Below are positions 7,275-15,633 of a DNA stretch of 64,000 nucleotides, piece after piece (position 1 is the first letter of the stretch; every line of letters starts with the position of its first letter). Origin of the DNA: Microbispora amethystogenes (GTDB lineage: Bacteria; Actinomycetota; Actinomycetes; Streptosporangiales; Streptosporangiaceae); contig NZ_BOOB01000063.1 of NCBI RefSeq assembly GCF_016863015.1, positions 1-64,000 of the forward strand, given 5' to 3'. The translations under genes were made by a program, and so were the position numbers. The notes below the pieces were generated by a model, which worked only from the letters and a program-made list of their open reading frames with translations, had not been told where the DNA came from and did not search any database.

Positions 7275-7584
7275 TTGGCTGAAACACGGTTCGGCGCTTC
7301 TCGCTCAGTTCACCTTCGTACGGCCCAGTTCGCGGACGTACGTAGCGGGTCCGGCTCCCTGGTCAAGGCAGGTTTCGTACGGCTGCAGACGAAGATCCCG
7401 CAGACTTGGAAAGCGGGTGGGGACAGCCTTGCGACGCTGTGGGCAACCCTGGCAGCTCTCATGTGACCGCGTGACTTACTGCGTGACGACCGGAGCGCAC
7501 GACGGCGGACCCTGGCGGACATCACCGCACCGCCCAGGCACGCCCATCGGACGCCGAGCAACGTCAAACGAGGGTTCGAGTTTC
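7275..7584. other. Non-coding right end of the element
   Basis: About 310 bp between the last cargo gene and the tRNA fragment. Open frames here lack ribosome-binding sites and family-like sequence. GTGAC occurs three times on the plus strand at 7463-7467, 7471-7475 and 7483-7487, and TTCGTACGGC recurs twice at about 7315 and 7376. Such repeats beside an attachment core could be integrase arm sites, but this is inference. CGAGG/CCTCG at 7569-7586 forms a weak hairpin around a T-arm-like GGTTCGAGT. Confidence 0.4.
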
Positions 7585-7629
7585 CTCGTAATGAAGGGGT
7601 CAAGGGTTCGATTCCCTTAGGCGGCTCCA
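7585..7629 (+). other. Attachment site: duplicated 3' half of tRNA-Thr(CGT)
   Basis: From 7585 the sequence reads as the 3' half of a tRNA. The anticodon loop is CTCGTAA with anticodon CGT at 7587-7589. Five bases of anticodon stem and a five-base variable loop follow. The T arm is AAGGG-TTCGATT-CCCTT (7602-7618), then an acceptor strand AGGCGGC, discriminator T and encoded CCA at 7627-7629. No 5' half lies upstream, so it is not a functional tRNA gene. Such a half copy is what site-specific integration into a tRNA gene leaves at the distal end, with the intact tRNA at the other end. Confidence 0.85.
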
Positions 7630-7634
7630 GCTCA

Positions 7635-7664
7635 GAGGCCCTCCCGGACCACCGGGAGGGCCTC
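7635..7664 (+). terminator. Hairpin terminator downstream of the tRNA 3' end
   Basis: A perfect 13-bp stem (GAGGCCCTCCCGG with CCGGGAGGGCCTC) around a four-base ACCA loop follows the tRNA end by five bases. It is most likely the original terminator of the tRNA-Thr gene, now separated from the promoter by the inserted element. Confidence 0.8.
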
Positions 7665-7724
7665 TCGCGTTTCATACGGCAGCTCGGCGGCAACCGTCAC
7701 CGGTTACCTCTACCTCGATGCGGT

Positions 7725-7994
7725 CTACGAGACGTACAGCATCCAGAGGGGCGGCCTCGCATAGATGCTGCTCGGACGGCAGACAGCGGACTTCCCGGCA
7801 GCGGTGTATTCGGCAGCCGCACGCAGGCATGCGTCCGACGTCGAGTAGATGCCGTACAGCTGGGGCGTGTTGCTGGCCGTCGCGGCGGAGGTCTGCGTCG
7901 TGGCCGCCTGTGCCGCGGCGGGGAATGCGAGGGCGGCGAGGACAAGACCAACCCCGGCTGCCGTGCGGCGGAATGAGTTCGTGTTGAAATTCAT
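7725..7994 (-). CDS. Small secreted peptide with two cysteines
   Basis: The 89-residue precursor has a clear Sec signal: a basic start with RR, a hydrophobic core (GVGLVLAALAFPAAA), and a probable cleavage after AQA near residue 30. The mature part is about 60 residues with Cys at 56 and 72, which could form one disulfide. Tyr and Ala are frequent. This resembles the many short secreted peptides of actinomycetes without assigned function. It stands alone beside the tRNA terminator; no operon partner. Confidence 0.7.
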   Translation of the reverse strand: MNFNTNSFRRTAAGVGLVLAALAFPAAAQAATTQTSAATASNTPQLYGIYSTSDACLRAAAEYTAAGKSAVCRPSSIYARPPLWMLYVS

Positions 7995-8228
7995 GGATCG
8001 AACGGTAGAAGTGGTCCCCCTTCCCGGTCGTCAAAGCGGTCCTTGATTCCATGTCCCCCTCTGGGGTGATTCTCCGCGGTCGGGACATCCTCCTCCTGGG
8101 AGACGTCGCCCTCAGCCGATGGCCGCCCCCGAGGGCTTTTGCGTGTGTATCTGCGTGGGGGACGTGCATTGCCGATCTGTCGTGACCGAATCCCGATTGC
8201 CTCCGGCTGACCTCCGCTCCTAGGGTGA

Positions 8229-9287
8229 GTGGCCGTGGTCAGCGGAACGGTGGAATCGGGTTTCGAACAGGTACGGGACGTTTTCGCCGATGTGCTGAAG
8301 CGGCAGGCCGGAGGAGCGGGGGCAGCGGTCGCCGCCCAGCTGGACGGCCGATGGATCGTCGACCTGTGGGGAGGACCCGGCTGGTCACGCGACAGCATCG
8401 TCATGCCGTACTCCGTGACCAAACCGTTCGCGGCGGTCTGTGCGTTGCTCCTCGTGGATCGGGGCGTGCTGGAGTTGGACGCCCCGATGCAGCGCTACTG
8501 GCCCGAGTTCACGGCGCCGGCGACCGTACGACATGTCCTGTCGCACCAGGCCGGCGTGGTGGCACTGGACAAACCGGTGCCCACCGAGACCTTCTACGAC
8601 TGGGAACGGCTGTGCGCGCTTCTCGCCGCGCAGGAGCCGTCGTGGGAGCCGGGCACCGCGCACGGCGAGTCGGCGTTGTTCTACGGGCACCTGGTCGGTG
8701 AACTGGTCCGGCGCACCGACGGGCGGACGCTCGGCCGCTTTCTCGCCGAAGAGGTCTGCGGCCCACACGAGCTGGACTTTCACATCGGCCTCGGCCCCGC
8801 CGAACAGGCACGGGCGATCGAGCTGACCGGCTTGACCCCAGCCTTCCGGGCCGCCGCGCTGGACGGCAAACCCGGCCTCTACCACCGGGCGATCGGCAAT
8901 CCGCTCGGTGCCCAGGACCCGGCTGTGGTCAACTCCGCCACTTGGCGGGCCGCCGAGATCCCCGCTGTCAACGGCCACGGCACCGCCCGCGCGGCCGCCG
9001 GGTTCTACTCCGCGTTGCCGCGGCTGCTGTCAGCCGACCTGCTCGCCGAGGCCACCACCGCCCAGTGCTCGGGGATGGACGCGGTTTTCGGGGCACAGGC
9101 GAGCTGGGGGCTGGGCTTCGGCGTCGAGGGTGACGACTACGGGATGGGCGGCCTAGGCGGCAACTATGCCGGAGCCGCCGGCTACAGCTTCGCCTTTCTC
9201 ACTGGCCATGCCGGCGGTTTCGACCGCGCCACCGACCTGGAGAACGCTCTGCGCGCCGTTCTCGGGCTGGGCCCGGTTCCCGACTAG
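8229..9287 (+). CDS. Serine hydrolase, class C beta-lactamase/esterase (EstB) family
   Basis: The 352-residue protein carries the SxxK nucleophile motif SVTK at 62-65. Further on, WEPGTAHGESALFYGHLVGE supplies the family's conserved Trp-x-Pro-Gly-Thr and the Tyr of the second motif. There is no signal peptide, so it acts in the cytoplasm, unlike secreted AmpC. Close relatives are esterases or peptidases rather than antibiotic-resistance enzymes, and the substrate is unknown. The start is GTG 8229 or GTG 8235; AGGGTGA fits the second slightly better. Confidence 0.8.
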   Translation: MAVVSGTVESGFEQVRDVFADVLKRQAGGAGAAVAAQLDGRWIVDLWGGPGWSRDSIVMPYSVTKPFAAVCALLLVDRGVLELDAPMQRYWPEFTAPATVRHVLSHQAGVVALDKPVPTETFYDWERLCALLAAQEPSWEPGTAHGESALFYGHLVGELVRRTDGRTLGRFLAEEVCGPHELDFHIGLGPAEQARAIELTGLTPAFRAAALDGKPGLYHRAIGNPLGAQDPAVVNSATWRAAEIPAVNGHGTARAAAGFYSALPRLLSADLLAEATTAQCSGMDAVFGAQASWGLGFGVEGDDYGMGGLGGNYAGAAGYSFAFLTGHAGGFDRATDLENALRAVLGLGPVPD

Positions 9288-9302
9288 ACCGGCGCCCGAT
9301 CC

Positions 9303-9761
9303 TCAGCTCAGCGCCTGCCTCAGGAGCGCGCCGATCCTCGCCTCGACGTCGGCGGTGATCTCGGTGAGGGCGTACGAGGCCGGCCACATGGTGCCTTCGT
9401 CGAGGGCCGCCTCGTCGCTGAAGCCGAGTGTCGCGTAACGGGCCTTGAACTTCGCCGCGGGCTGGAAGAAGCAGATCATCTTGCCGTCGCGGGCGTACGC
9501 GGGCATCCCGTACCACAGCTTCGCCGTGAGGTCGGGCGCGCCGGCCTTGATCAGGGCGTGCAACCGCTCGGCGATCGCCCGGTCGGGCTCCGCCATCTCG
9601 GCGATCTTCGCGAGCACCTCGCTCTCCGTGTCGGCCTTGGCGCCCCGCCGAGCGCTCGTCTTCAGCTCCTTGGCGCGCTGCTTCATCGCGTCGCGCTCTT
9701 CTACGGTGAAACCGTCGTGCTTCTGGCCCTCGGCGGCGGTGGTCTTCCTGGTGTTCGACAT
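9303..9761 (-). CDS. DUF1801 (YdhG/iron-chaperone-like fold) protein
   Basis: The 152-residue protein has a charged helical N-terminus rich in Lys/Arg/Glu. The DUF1801 core follows: LWYGMPAYARDGKMICFFQP, then FKARYATLGFSDEAALDEG. This fold is related to frataxin-like/YdhG proteins; the family's function in actinomycetes is not known. ATG 9761 begins a natural family N-terminus. The next upstream gene on the same strand is the AhpD-like gene, 56 bp away, so they may be co-transcribed. Confidence 0.75.
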   Translation of the reverse strand: MSNTRKTTAAEGQKHDGFTVEERDAMKQRAKELKTSARRGAKADTESEVLAKIAEMAEPDRAIAERLHALIKAGAPDLTAKLWYGMPAYARDGKMICFFQPAAKFKARYATLGFSDEAALDEGTMWPASYALTEITADVEARIGALLRQALS

Positions 9762-9817
9762 GACGACTTCCTCTTTCTGCGACGTACGGCTTGGGGCGGT
9801 GCTGATCGGGAACGGTG

Positions 9818-10273
9818 TCACCACGTGCCCGCCTGCTGGCGGGTCGGCACGTTGAGCCGGTTGAAGGCGTTGGTGATCGCGATGTTGAGCAGCAGTGCGG
9901 CCAGCTCCTTCTGGTCGAAGTGCTTGGCGGCCATGTCCCACACCTGGTCCGGCACCGGGTCTGCCCGGTCGGCGAGCCGGGTCACGGCCTCGGTCAGGGC
10001 CAGCGCGGCGCGCTCCTCGTCGCTGAACCACGGAGTCTCCCGCCACGCGGCGACGGCGTGCACCTGGTCTGCGGTCACCCCGTGCCGCTGGGCCTGGTGG
10101 ACGCCCCCGGCCACGCACGGAGCGCAGCCGTTGATCTGGCTGGCCCGCAGGTGGCTCAGCGCCAGCAGCTTGCCGTCCGCTCCGGCACCCGCGATGGCCT
10201 TGTTGACCGCCATCAGGGCCTCCATCGCCTCGGGGATCAAAGCCGCCGGGTTCGGCATGCGCTCGGTCGACAT
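9818..10273 (-). CDS. AhpD-like / carboxymuconolactone decarboxylase-family protein
   Basis: The 151-residue protein has the alkylhydroperoxidase signature NGCAPCVAGGVHQAQ: the redox CxxC with a His five residues after the second Cys. Helical segments typical of the fold surround it. Proteins of this type reduce peroxides via the cysteine pair or act as small thiol oxidoreductases. The open frame extends upstream, but ATG 10273 (MSTERMPNP) has AAGGAGAAG at proper spacing. It is transcribed away from the NB-ARC regulator. Confidence 0.85.
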   Translation of the reverse strand: MSTERMPNPAALIPEAMEALMAVNKAIAGAGADGKLLALSHLRASQINGCAPCVAGGVHQAQRHGVTADQVHAVAAWRETPWFSDEERAALALTEAVTRLADRADPVPDQVWDMAAKHFDQKELAALLLNIAITNAFNRLNVPTRQQAGTW

Positions 10274-10437
10274 CGCTTCTCCTTCGTCGTGGGTGTTTCC
10301 GACAGGTGCTATCCGACCATCGGCGTGCCGGGGCCCGCCTGGTCCGTGGGACACCGTGGGACAGGCATAACCCGGTTGAGCTGCGCGAACGCATTGCCGA
10401 TCCGTCCGCGTGGGCCGGGACGGGTACGGTGTTGCAC

Positions 10438-12684
10438 GTGTCCAGCCCCCAGGAGCGACTGGTGGCTCAGCTCTCCCGGATCAAGGAGCTGAGCGGGCTC
10501 AGCCTGCGCGCGCTTGCCCGCCAGACGAATCTGAGCAGCTCGTCGTTGTCGCGATATCTGACCGGCCGGCTCGTGCCGCCATGGGAGGCCGTCGTGGCGC
10601 TGTGCCGGGCCGTGGGACGCGATCCCCGGCCACTGCGCGCGCTGTGGGCCGAGGCGACCGAAGCAGGCGCGGCGCCCGCCCGACGCCGCAACGACCTGCC
10701 GGCCGACCTGTTCGACTTCACCGGCAGAGAAGCGGAGTCCGCGCTGGTCGAAGAGCTGCTACGCACCACTGGCGCGGCCGCGATCGACGGCATGGCGGGC
10801 GTGGGCAAGACCAGCCTGGCCGTGCATGTGGCCCATCGGCTCGTCCCCGCGTATCCGGACGGCGGGCTCTATCTCGACCTGCAGGGCTTCACCCCGGGTC
10901 AGGAACCGCTGGCGCCGCACGCCGCGCTGGGCCGGCTACTGGGCGCGTTGGACGTCACGCATCCCCCGGCCGGCACCGCCGATCGCGCGGCGCTCTGGCG
11001 GTCGGAGCTGTCCCGCAGGCGGATTCTCGTCGTGCTCGACAACGCGGTCGACGCGGAGCAGGTGCGTCCGCTGCTCCCCGGCGCGGGGAAGTCCGCGGTC
11101 CTGGTCACCAGCCGACACCGGCTGGTCAGCCTGGACGGAGTGCCGCCGGTTTCCCTGGAGCCGCTGACCGACGACGACGCGGTGCACCTGTTCGGCCGGG
11201 CGGCCGGGCTATCGCTCACCGAAGAGGAAGCGGTCGACCAGGTGCTGCGGCAGTGCGGCGGGCTCCCGCTGGCGCTACGGATGGCGGGCGCGCGGCTTCG
11301 CCACCGCCCGGGCTGGACGGTGGCCGTGCTGGCCGAGCGGCTGCGCGCCACTCCCGGCCGCTTCGACTCGGCGTTCGGAATGTCGCTGCAGCAGCTCGAC
11401 GCGGTCCAGCGCCGCATGTTCCGGCTGCTGGGCGTGCTGCCGGGCGCCGACTTCGACGCGGCGGTGGCGGGCGCGCTCACCGGCATGCCGCCCGACCGGG
11501 CCGACGCCGCGCTGGAGGAGCTGGTCGACGCCCACCTGGTCCAGGAGCCCTCGCCCGGGCGCTACCGGATGCACGATCTGATCCGGCAGTACGCGGCAGC
11601 CATCGCCGCCGACGAGGAGCCGCGGGCCGAAGCCGGCCTGCGCCGGGTCCTGGCGCATTATCTGGCGCAGGCCGTCGCCAACGATCGAGCCCTGCCCTCG
11701 CCGCACCGCAAGGAACCCTCGCCGGGAGATCCCGCGAGGGCCATGGCCTGGTTCGACCTCGAGTACGTCAACCTGGTGGCCTGCTTCGACGCCGCCGTAC
11801 GCCTCGGCATGGACGAGGTGGTGGCCGAGCTGCCGCAGGCCATGCGGGTCTGGTTCTTCCGGCACCGCGGAACCGATGACCAGGCACGCATGCTCGAAGC
11901 CGCCGCGACGGCCGCGGCGCGTCTCGGCCGCGACCGGCAGCGGGCTTCGCTGCTCGCGGACCTCGGCTACGTCCGTGCCACCGCCGGCCGCATCACCGAG
12001 GCGCTCTCCGCCTATGAACTGGCCGAGCAGTCGGGGCCGGACGACGACATCGCGGCCGCCCTGGCGCTGCGTATCGGCATGGTGCGCCGGGATCTCGGCG
12101 ACCTCGACGCGGCACAGGCGCACTTCCGGCGGGCACGCGAGCTGTTCGAGAGGATAGGGCGCCACGCGGGGCAGTCCCAGGCGCTGGCCTTCGACGGATG
12201 GGTGACACTTCACCTCGGGCGGCGCGGCGAAGCCGTCGAACTCGCCCGGGCATCCGTCGCCCTGGCGGAAGGGCCCGCACGGATCACCGGGCTGGTCACC
12301 CTCGGTCTCGCGCTGGCAGCGGACGACCCGGCGGAGTCGCTGCGAACGCTGCATGACGCGTTGCGGCTGTCCGAGCAGCACAATCTTCGGCACAACCAGG
12401 CGTGGTGCCACAACTGTCTCGGTGTCGCGCTGCGGATCACGGGTTCACCCGAGAAGGCGCTCGAACACCACCGGCGGGCCTTCGAGCTGCTGGAACCGCT
12501 GGCCGAGGTACAGCTGGAGATCGATGTCCTGCACGCCTACGCCGAGACGTGCCGCGCGGCGGGCCGCTGTGATGAGGCGCTGGCGCTGCTCGGCCGGACC
12601 ATCGAGCTCGCGCGTGAGCTGGGCCGGCCGTTCGACGAGAAGCTCGCCCGCTCGGCGCGTGAGACCGTGCGCGCCGCCCGCTGA
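10438..12684 (+). CDS. XRE-type HTH / NB-ARC / TPR regulator (STAND ATPase)
   Basis: The 748-residue protein starts with an HTH domain (about 5-60; LSLRALARQTNLSSSSLSRY). An NB-ARC NTPase follows, with Walker A GMAGVGKT (118-125), Walker B RRILVVLDN and the GLPLALR motif. The C-terminal half is TPR-like helical repeats. This is the architecture of AfsR-like STAND regulators without the SARP domain; they sense a signal and switch transcription when ATP-bound. GTG 10438 is chosen because the HTH begins there. TACGGT lies six bases upstream with no Shine-Dalgarno sequence, consistent with a leaderless mRNA. The frame is open upstream to 10306. Confidence 0.85.
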   Translation: MSSPQERLVAQLSRIKELSGLSLRALARQTNLSSSSLSRYLTGRLVPPWEAVVALCRAVGRDPRPLRALWAEATEAGAAPARRRNDLPADLFDFTGREAESALVEELLRTTGAAAIDGMAGVGKTSLAVHVAHRLVPAYPDGGLYLDLQGFTPGQEPLAPHAALGRLLGALDVTHPPAGTADRAALWRSELSRRRILVVLDNAVDAEQVRPLLPGAGKSAVLVTSRHRLVSLDGVPPVSLEPLTDDDAVHLFGRAAGLSLTEEEAVDQVLRQCGGLPLALRMAGARLRHRPGWTVAVLAERLRATPGRFDSAFGMSLQQLDAVQRRMFRLLGVLPGADFDAAVAGALTGMPPDRADAALEELVDAHLVQEPSPGRYRMHDLIRQYAAAIAADEEPRAEAGLRRVLAHYLAQAVANDRALPSPHRKEPSPGDPARAMAWFDLEYVNLVACFDAAVRLGMDEVVAELPQAMRVWFFRHRGTDDQARMLEAAATAAARLGRDRQRASLLADLGYVRATAGRITEALSAYELAEQSGPDDDIAAALALRIGMVRRDLGDLDAAQAHFRRARELFERIGRHAGQSQALAFDGWVTLHLGRRGEAVELARASVALAEGPARITGLVTLGLALAADDPAESLRTLHDALRLSEQHNLRHNQAWCHNCLGVALRITGSPEKALEHHRRAFELLEPLAEVQLEIDVLHAYAETCRAAGRCDEALALLGRTIELARELGRPFDEKLARSARETVRAAR

Positions 12685-12985
12685 GCCACCTCCACCTCCA
12701 CCGTCTGTACGCTTCGCCTGATCATTACCCGGAGACCGGAGAAGTCCGCGCGGCGATGACGAAGCGGATCCGCGGGAGCAGTTCTCGGTCCGGTTCTGGC
12801 CGCGGGGGGCCTCGACCTAGATCCAGATCTCCCCTGAACAGGGTCGGCAGAAAACAAGATCCGGCCAACTGTTGGCACGGCCGCACGTGTCAGCCCACCT
12901 CACCCGCGCTCTCCGGGTGAGTCTCTCGCTCGGTGCCAGCGCCGGTCGTACGGCCTGGTGAGTTACCGCCGACGAGAGGATCCCC
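12685..12985. other. Intergenic stretch before the DUF11 gene
   Basis: About 300 bp with no convincing ORF. A hairpin with an 8-bp stem (CTCACCCG 12899-12906, CGGGTGAG 12914-12921) lies 65 bp before the next start. It could be a terminator or part of a leader. A near-palindrome AGATCCAGATCT lies at about 12818. Confidence 0.4.
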
Positions 12986-14539
12986 ATGATGAGGCACATC
13001 CGCAGGATGTGTTACCCCGTCGCCGCCCTGGTGGCGGCGGCGGTCCCCCTGACGCTGTCCGGAGCGGTCCCGGCCGACGCCGCGGCCGCCCGTGCCGAGG
13101 CCGGGGCCGCGGCGGCGCAGCGGGCCGCGGCGCCGAACCCCGCGTCGTGTCCCGAGCAGGTGGCGCTGGTCAACGGCGGGTTCGAGAAGCCCGTCGTCGC
13201 CGGGACGTGGGCTCCGTTCCCCGACGCCTCGCAGAACAACCCGAACGCGGTGCCGGGCTGGCGGACGACCGCCACCGATCACATGATCGAGATCTGGAGC
13301 CCCCGGATGAACGTTCCGGCGGTCGAGGGCGCGCAGTTCGCGGAGCTGAACGCCAACCAGGTCTCGACCCTCTATCAGGACCGTCCGACGACCCCGGGCC
13401 AGAAGCTGTACTGGCGGCTGTCCCACCGCGGGCGTCTCGGCACCGACCAGATGGCGCTGGACATCGGCGCTCCCTCGGGCCCCGCCCAGCAGGGGACCAT
13501 GTCCGACGGCACCGGGAAATGGGGCGCCTACCACGGCAGCTACACCGTGCCCCCCGGGCAGACGACCACCAGGTTCGCCTTCCGTTCCATTTCCGCCGCC
13601 GGAGGCAACGCGTCGGTCGGCAACTTCCTCGACGACGTCTTCTTCGGCACCCCGCCGTGCGTCGTCGTCACCAAGTCCGCGAGCCCGCAGGGGCCGGTGA
13701 ACGTCGGTGCAGAGATCACCTACCGGCTGACCGCCGTCAACAAGGGCGGCGACGTCGCGCAGAACGTCCGGCTCACCGACAAGGTCCCGGCCGGGACCAC
13801 CTACGTGCCCGGCTCGCTCCGCGTAGTGGGCGGCCCGGGCAGCGGCGCCATGACCGACCAGGCCGGCGACGACCGGGCCGAGTTCGACGCCGCCACCGGT
13901 GCTGTCTCGTTCAGGCTGGGAGACGGCGCCACGGGCACGGCAGGGGGCCGGCTGGCCAACGACACCACGCTGCCGGACGGCACCACCGTGGAGTTCCGGG
14001 TCAAGGTCGGCCGGTCGGTCGCGGGCAGGCAGGTCGTCAACAGCGGCGCGGTCGCCTACGAGAACCGGCTCGGCCCCGAGCCCGAGACGCTCACCTCCAT
14101 CAGCGGTGACGCTGTCACCGAGGTCAACCCGGCCGTCGACCTGAGCGTGGTCAAGTCCGCGGACAAGACCGAGGTCACCGTGGGCGAGACCGTCATCTAC
14201 CGCGTCACGGTCGCCAACGCCGGGCCCAACGACGCCACCGGCGTCGCCGTCAAGGACGTCCTGCCGGCCAACCTCGCCTTCCTGTCGTCCACGCGGTCGA
14301 CCGGCACGTACGCCGGTGGAACGTGGACCGTGGGAACGCTGGCCAGCGGCGCGACGGCCACGCTGGTCGTCCGGGCGAAGGCCACCGCTGTCGGGGAGAC
14401 AATCAACACCGCCACTGTCGGCGGCAAGGAGCTCGACCTCGACCCGGCCAACGACAGCGACGCGGTGAAGGTCTGCGTGCAGCGCGAGCCGTTCTGCCCC
14501 TACTGCACACCCGGGAGCAAGCCGGACACCGGGAAGTGA
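12986..14539 (+). CDS. Secreted DUF11 (conserved repeat) surface protein
   Basis: The 517-residue precursor has a signal peptide (hydrophobic 11-27, cleavage near ADA at 32). An N-terminal beta-rich domain (about 55-225) starts VNGGFEKPVV and resembles DUF642/CBM-like galactose-binding folds. Two DUF11 Ig-like repeats follow, at about 228-370 and 383-500; each opens with a VTKSA or VVKSA strand. The C-terminus holds CVQREPFCPYC with a CxxC-like pair and no LPxTG sorting signal or membrane anchor. It is probably an extracellular or wall-associated adhesion-type protein. No operon partner is seen. Confidence 0.8.
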   Translation: MMRHIRRMCYPVAALVAAAVPLTLSGAVPADAAAARAEAGAAAAQRAAAPNPASCPEQVALVNGGFEKPVVAGTWAPFPDASQNNPNAVPGWRTTATDHMIEIWSPRMNVPAVEGAQFAELNANQVSTLYQDRPTTPGQKLYWRLSHRGRLGTDQMALDIGAPSGPAQQGTMSDGTGKWGAYHGSYTVPPGQTTTRFAFRSISAAGGNASVGNFLDDVFFGTPPCVVVTKSASPQGPVNVGAEITYRLTAVNKGGDVAQNVRLTDKVPAGTTYVPGSLRVVGGPGSGAMTDQAGDDRAEFDAATGAVSFRLGDGATGTAGGRLANDTTLPDGTTVEFRVKVGRSVAGRQVVNSGAVAYENRLGPEPETLTSISGDAVTEVNPAVDLSVVKSADKTEVTVGETVIYRVTVANAGPNDATGVAVKDVLPANLAFLSSTRSTGTYAGGTWTVGTLASGATATLVVRAKATAVGETINTATVGGKELDLDPANDSDAVKVCVQREPFCPYCTPGSKPDTGK

Positions 14540-14610
14540 TCCGCTGAAACCGGAAGCCTTCGGGACTACCGTTGTGCCGTCGAAGACACGCCACGACGGA
14601 GAGGACCGAC

Positions 14611-14994
14611 ATGGCAGGCACTCTTCTGGACGAGCTGTACGAGGCCGAGCGGCGGTTGCAGAACGCCCAGCTCAACGGTGACGTGGAGGAGCTCGACCGG
14701 CTGCTCGACGAGCGGCTCGTCTTCACCGGGCCTCCCGACGGGCGGCTGTACCCGGAGGCCAAGGAGCTCGACCTGCACAACCACCGCTCGCGCACCCAGG
14801 TCATGAAGAAGGTCGTCCAGGAGGACCTCACCGTCCTCGTCTCGGGGACGACCGGGGTGACCTGCTTCCTCGGCACGCTGGAGGGTGAGTTCGCGGGCGT
14901 GCCGTTCGGCGGCCGGTTGCGCTACACGCGCACCTGGGTGCACACCGACGAGCACGGCTGGCGCATCCTGGCGGCCCACGCCAGCGAGGCGTGA
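14611..14994 (+). CDS. SnoaL/DUF4440-like NTF2-fold protein
   Basis: The 127-residue protein has the NTF2-like layout. A helical N-terminus (LLDELYEAERRLQNAQLNGD) is followed by DRLLDERLVFTGPPDGRLY and paired strands, ending RYTRTWVHTDEHGWRILAAH. DUF4440/SnoaL proteins are small pocket-forming domains, some enzymatic and many unknown. ATG 14611 is preceded by GGAGAGG. The gene is monocistronic and closes with a strong terminator. Confidence 0.75.
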   Translation: MAGTLLDELYEAERRLQNAQLNGDVEELDRLLDERLVFTGPPDGRLYPEAKELDLHNHRSRTQVMKKVVQEDLTVLVSGTTGVTCFLGTLEGEFAGVPFGGRLRYTRTWVHTDEHGWRILAAHASEA

Positions 14995-15015
14995 CGCGAG
15001 GTTCCGAAGGCGCGA

Positions 15016-15042
15016 GGCCCTTCCGGATCATCCGGAGGGGCC
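15016..15042 (+). terminator. Intrinsic-type hairpin after the DUF4440 gene
   Basis: GGCCCTTCCGG (15016-15026) pairs with CCGGAGGGGCC (15032-15042) around ATCAT, with one G-T pair. It lies 21 bp after the stop and 60 bp before the next gene. Confidence 0.75.
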
Positions 15043-15105
15043 TTCGCACGTACCGGGCCGGAAACACGCGAGCAGCGGATCGGCGGGGATGCGCGTTCAC
15101 ACTGC

Positions 15106-15633
15106 ATGGATCGTGAATCCCTACGGCTGACGGCGCTCGCGCCGCCCGCGCCGCCTCCCGAGACCGATCTGGCGGGGCTGTACCGCGAGCACCGGGTCGG
15201 CCTGGTGCGGCTCGCGGTGCTGCTCGTCGGCGACCTGGAGACGGCGGAGGACGTGGTGCAGGACGTCTTCGCCCGGCTGCAGGGCCGGCGGCGGCCCCTG
15301 GCCCTGACACTCGCCTATCTGCGGACCTGTGTGCTCAACGGGGCGCGGTCGGTGCTGCGCCGCCGTGCGGTCATGCTGCGCCGTACGCAGCGGAGCTCCG
15401 ACCTGGCCGACTCGGCGGAGACCGCCGCACTCCTCGGGGAGTCGCGCAGAGAGGTGCTGCTGGCGCTGGCGCGGCTGCCCCGACGGCAGCGGGAGGTGCT
15501 CGTCCTGCGCTACTACCTCGACCTGGCCGAGTCTGAGATCGCCCAGATCATGCGCATCGGGCCGAGCACCGTCAGGTCCACCACCGCCCGGGCCCTGGCC
15601 AGGCTCCTTCGCGAACTGGGAGAGGACGCATGA
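15106..15633 (+). CDS. ECF RNA polymerase sigma factor (SigE-family-like)
   Basis: The 175-residue protein has sigma region 2 (LYREHRVGLVRLAVLLVGDL, then AEDVVQDVFARL). A linker follows, then region 4 (LPRRQREVLVLRYYLDLAES and the HTH IAQIMRIGPSTVRSTTARAL). It lacks region 3, as ECF factors do. It would direct polymerase to a small regulon upon an envelope signal. The stop overlaps the next start as ATGA, so sigma factor and membrane partner are made together. That partner is the natural candidate for its anti-sigma or sensor. Confidence 0.9.
   Translation: MDRESLRLTALAPPAPPPETDLAGLYREHRVGLVRLAVLLVGDLETAEDVVQDVFARLQGRRRPLALTLAYLRTCVLNGARSVLRRRAVMLRRTQRSSDLADSAETAALLGESRREVLLALARLPRRQREVLVLRYYLDLAESEIAQIMRIGPSTVRSTTARALARLLRELGEDA

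Larger units (their letters stand above)
1..7629. mobile_element. Right-hand part of an integrated AICE (integrative and conjugative element)
   Basis: The segment carries a typical AICE set: an FtsK/TraB-like translocase, a DUF2637 membrane protein, an RRQRL zinc-binding protein, a NUDIX gene, a WhiB protein and a GntR regulator. It ends exactly at a partial tRNA-Thr copy. Two arms diverge at about 3650-3880: the transfer operon on the minus strand and regulator plus cargo on the plus strand. No integrase, excisionase or replication initiator is inside the window. In this element class they usually sit downstream of traB, which would be left of position 1, where the full tRNA should also lie. 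Cargo near the right end (6786-7274) is much lower in GC than its surroundings, which suggests later acquisition. Element type is inferred from gene content. Confidence 0.85.

Noticed and set aside
7560-7629. Functional tRNA gene
   Set aside because: Only the 3' half from the anticodon loop is present; D arm and 5' acceptor strand are missing.
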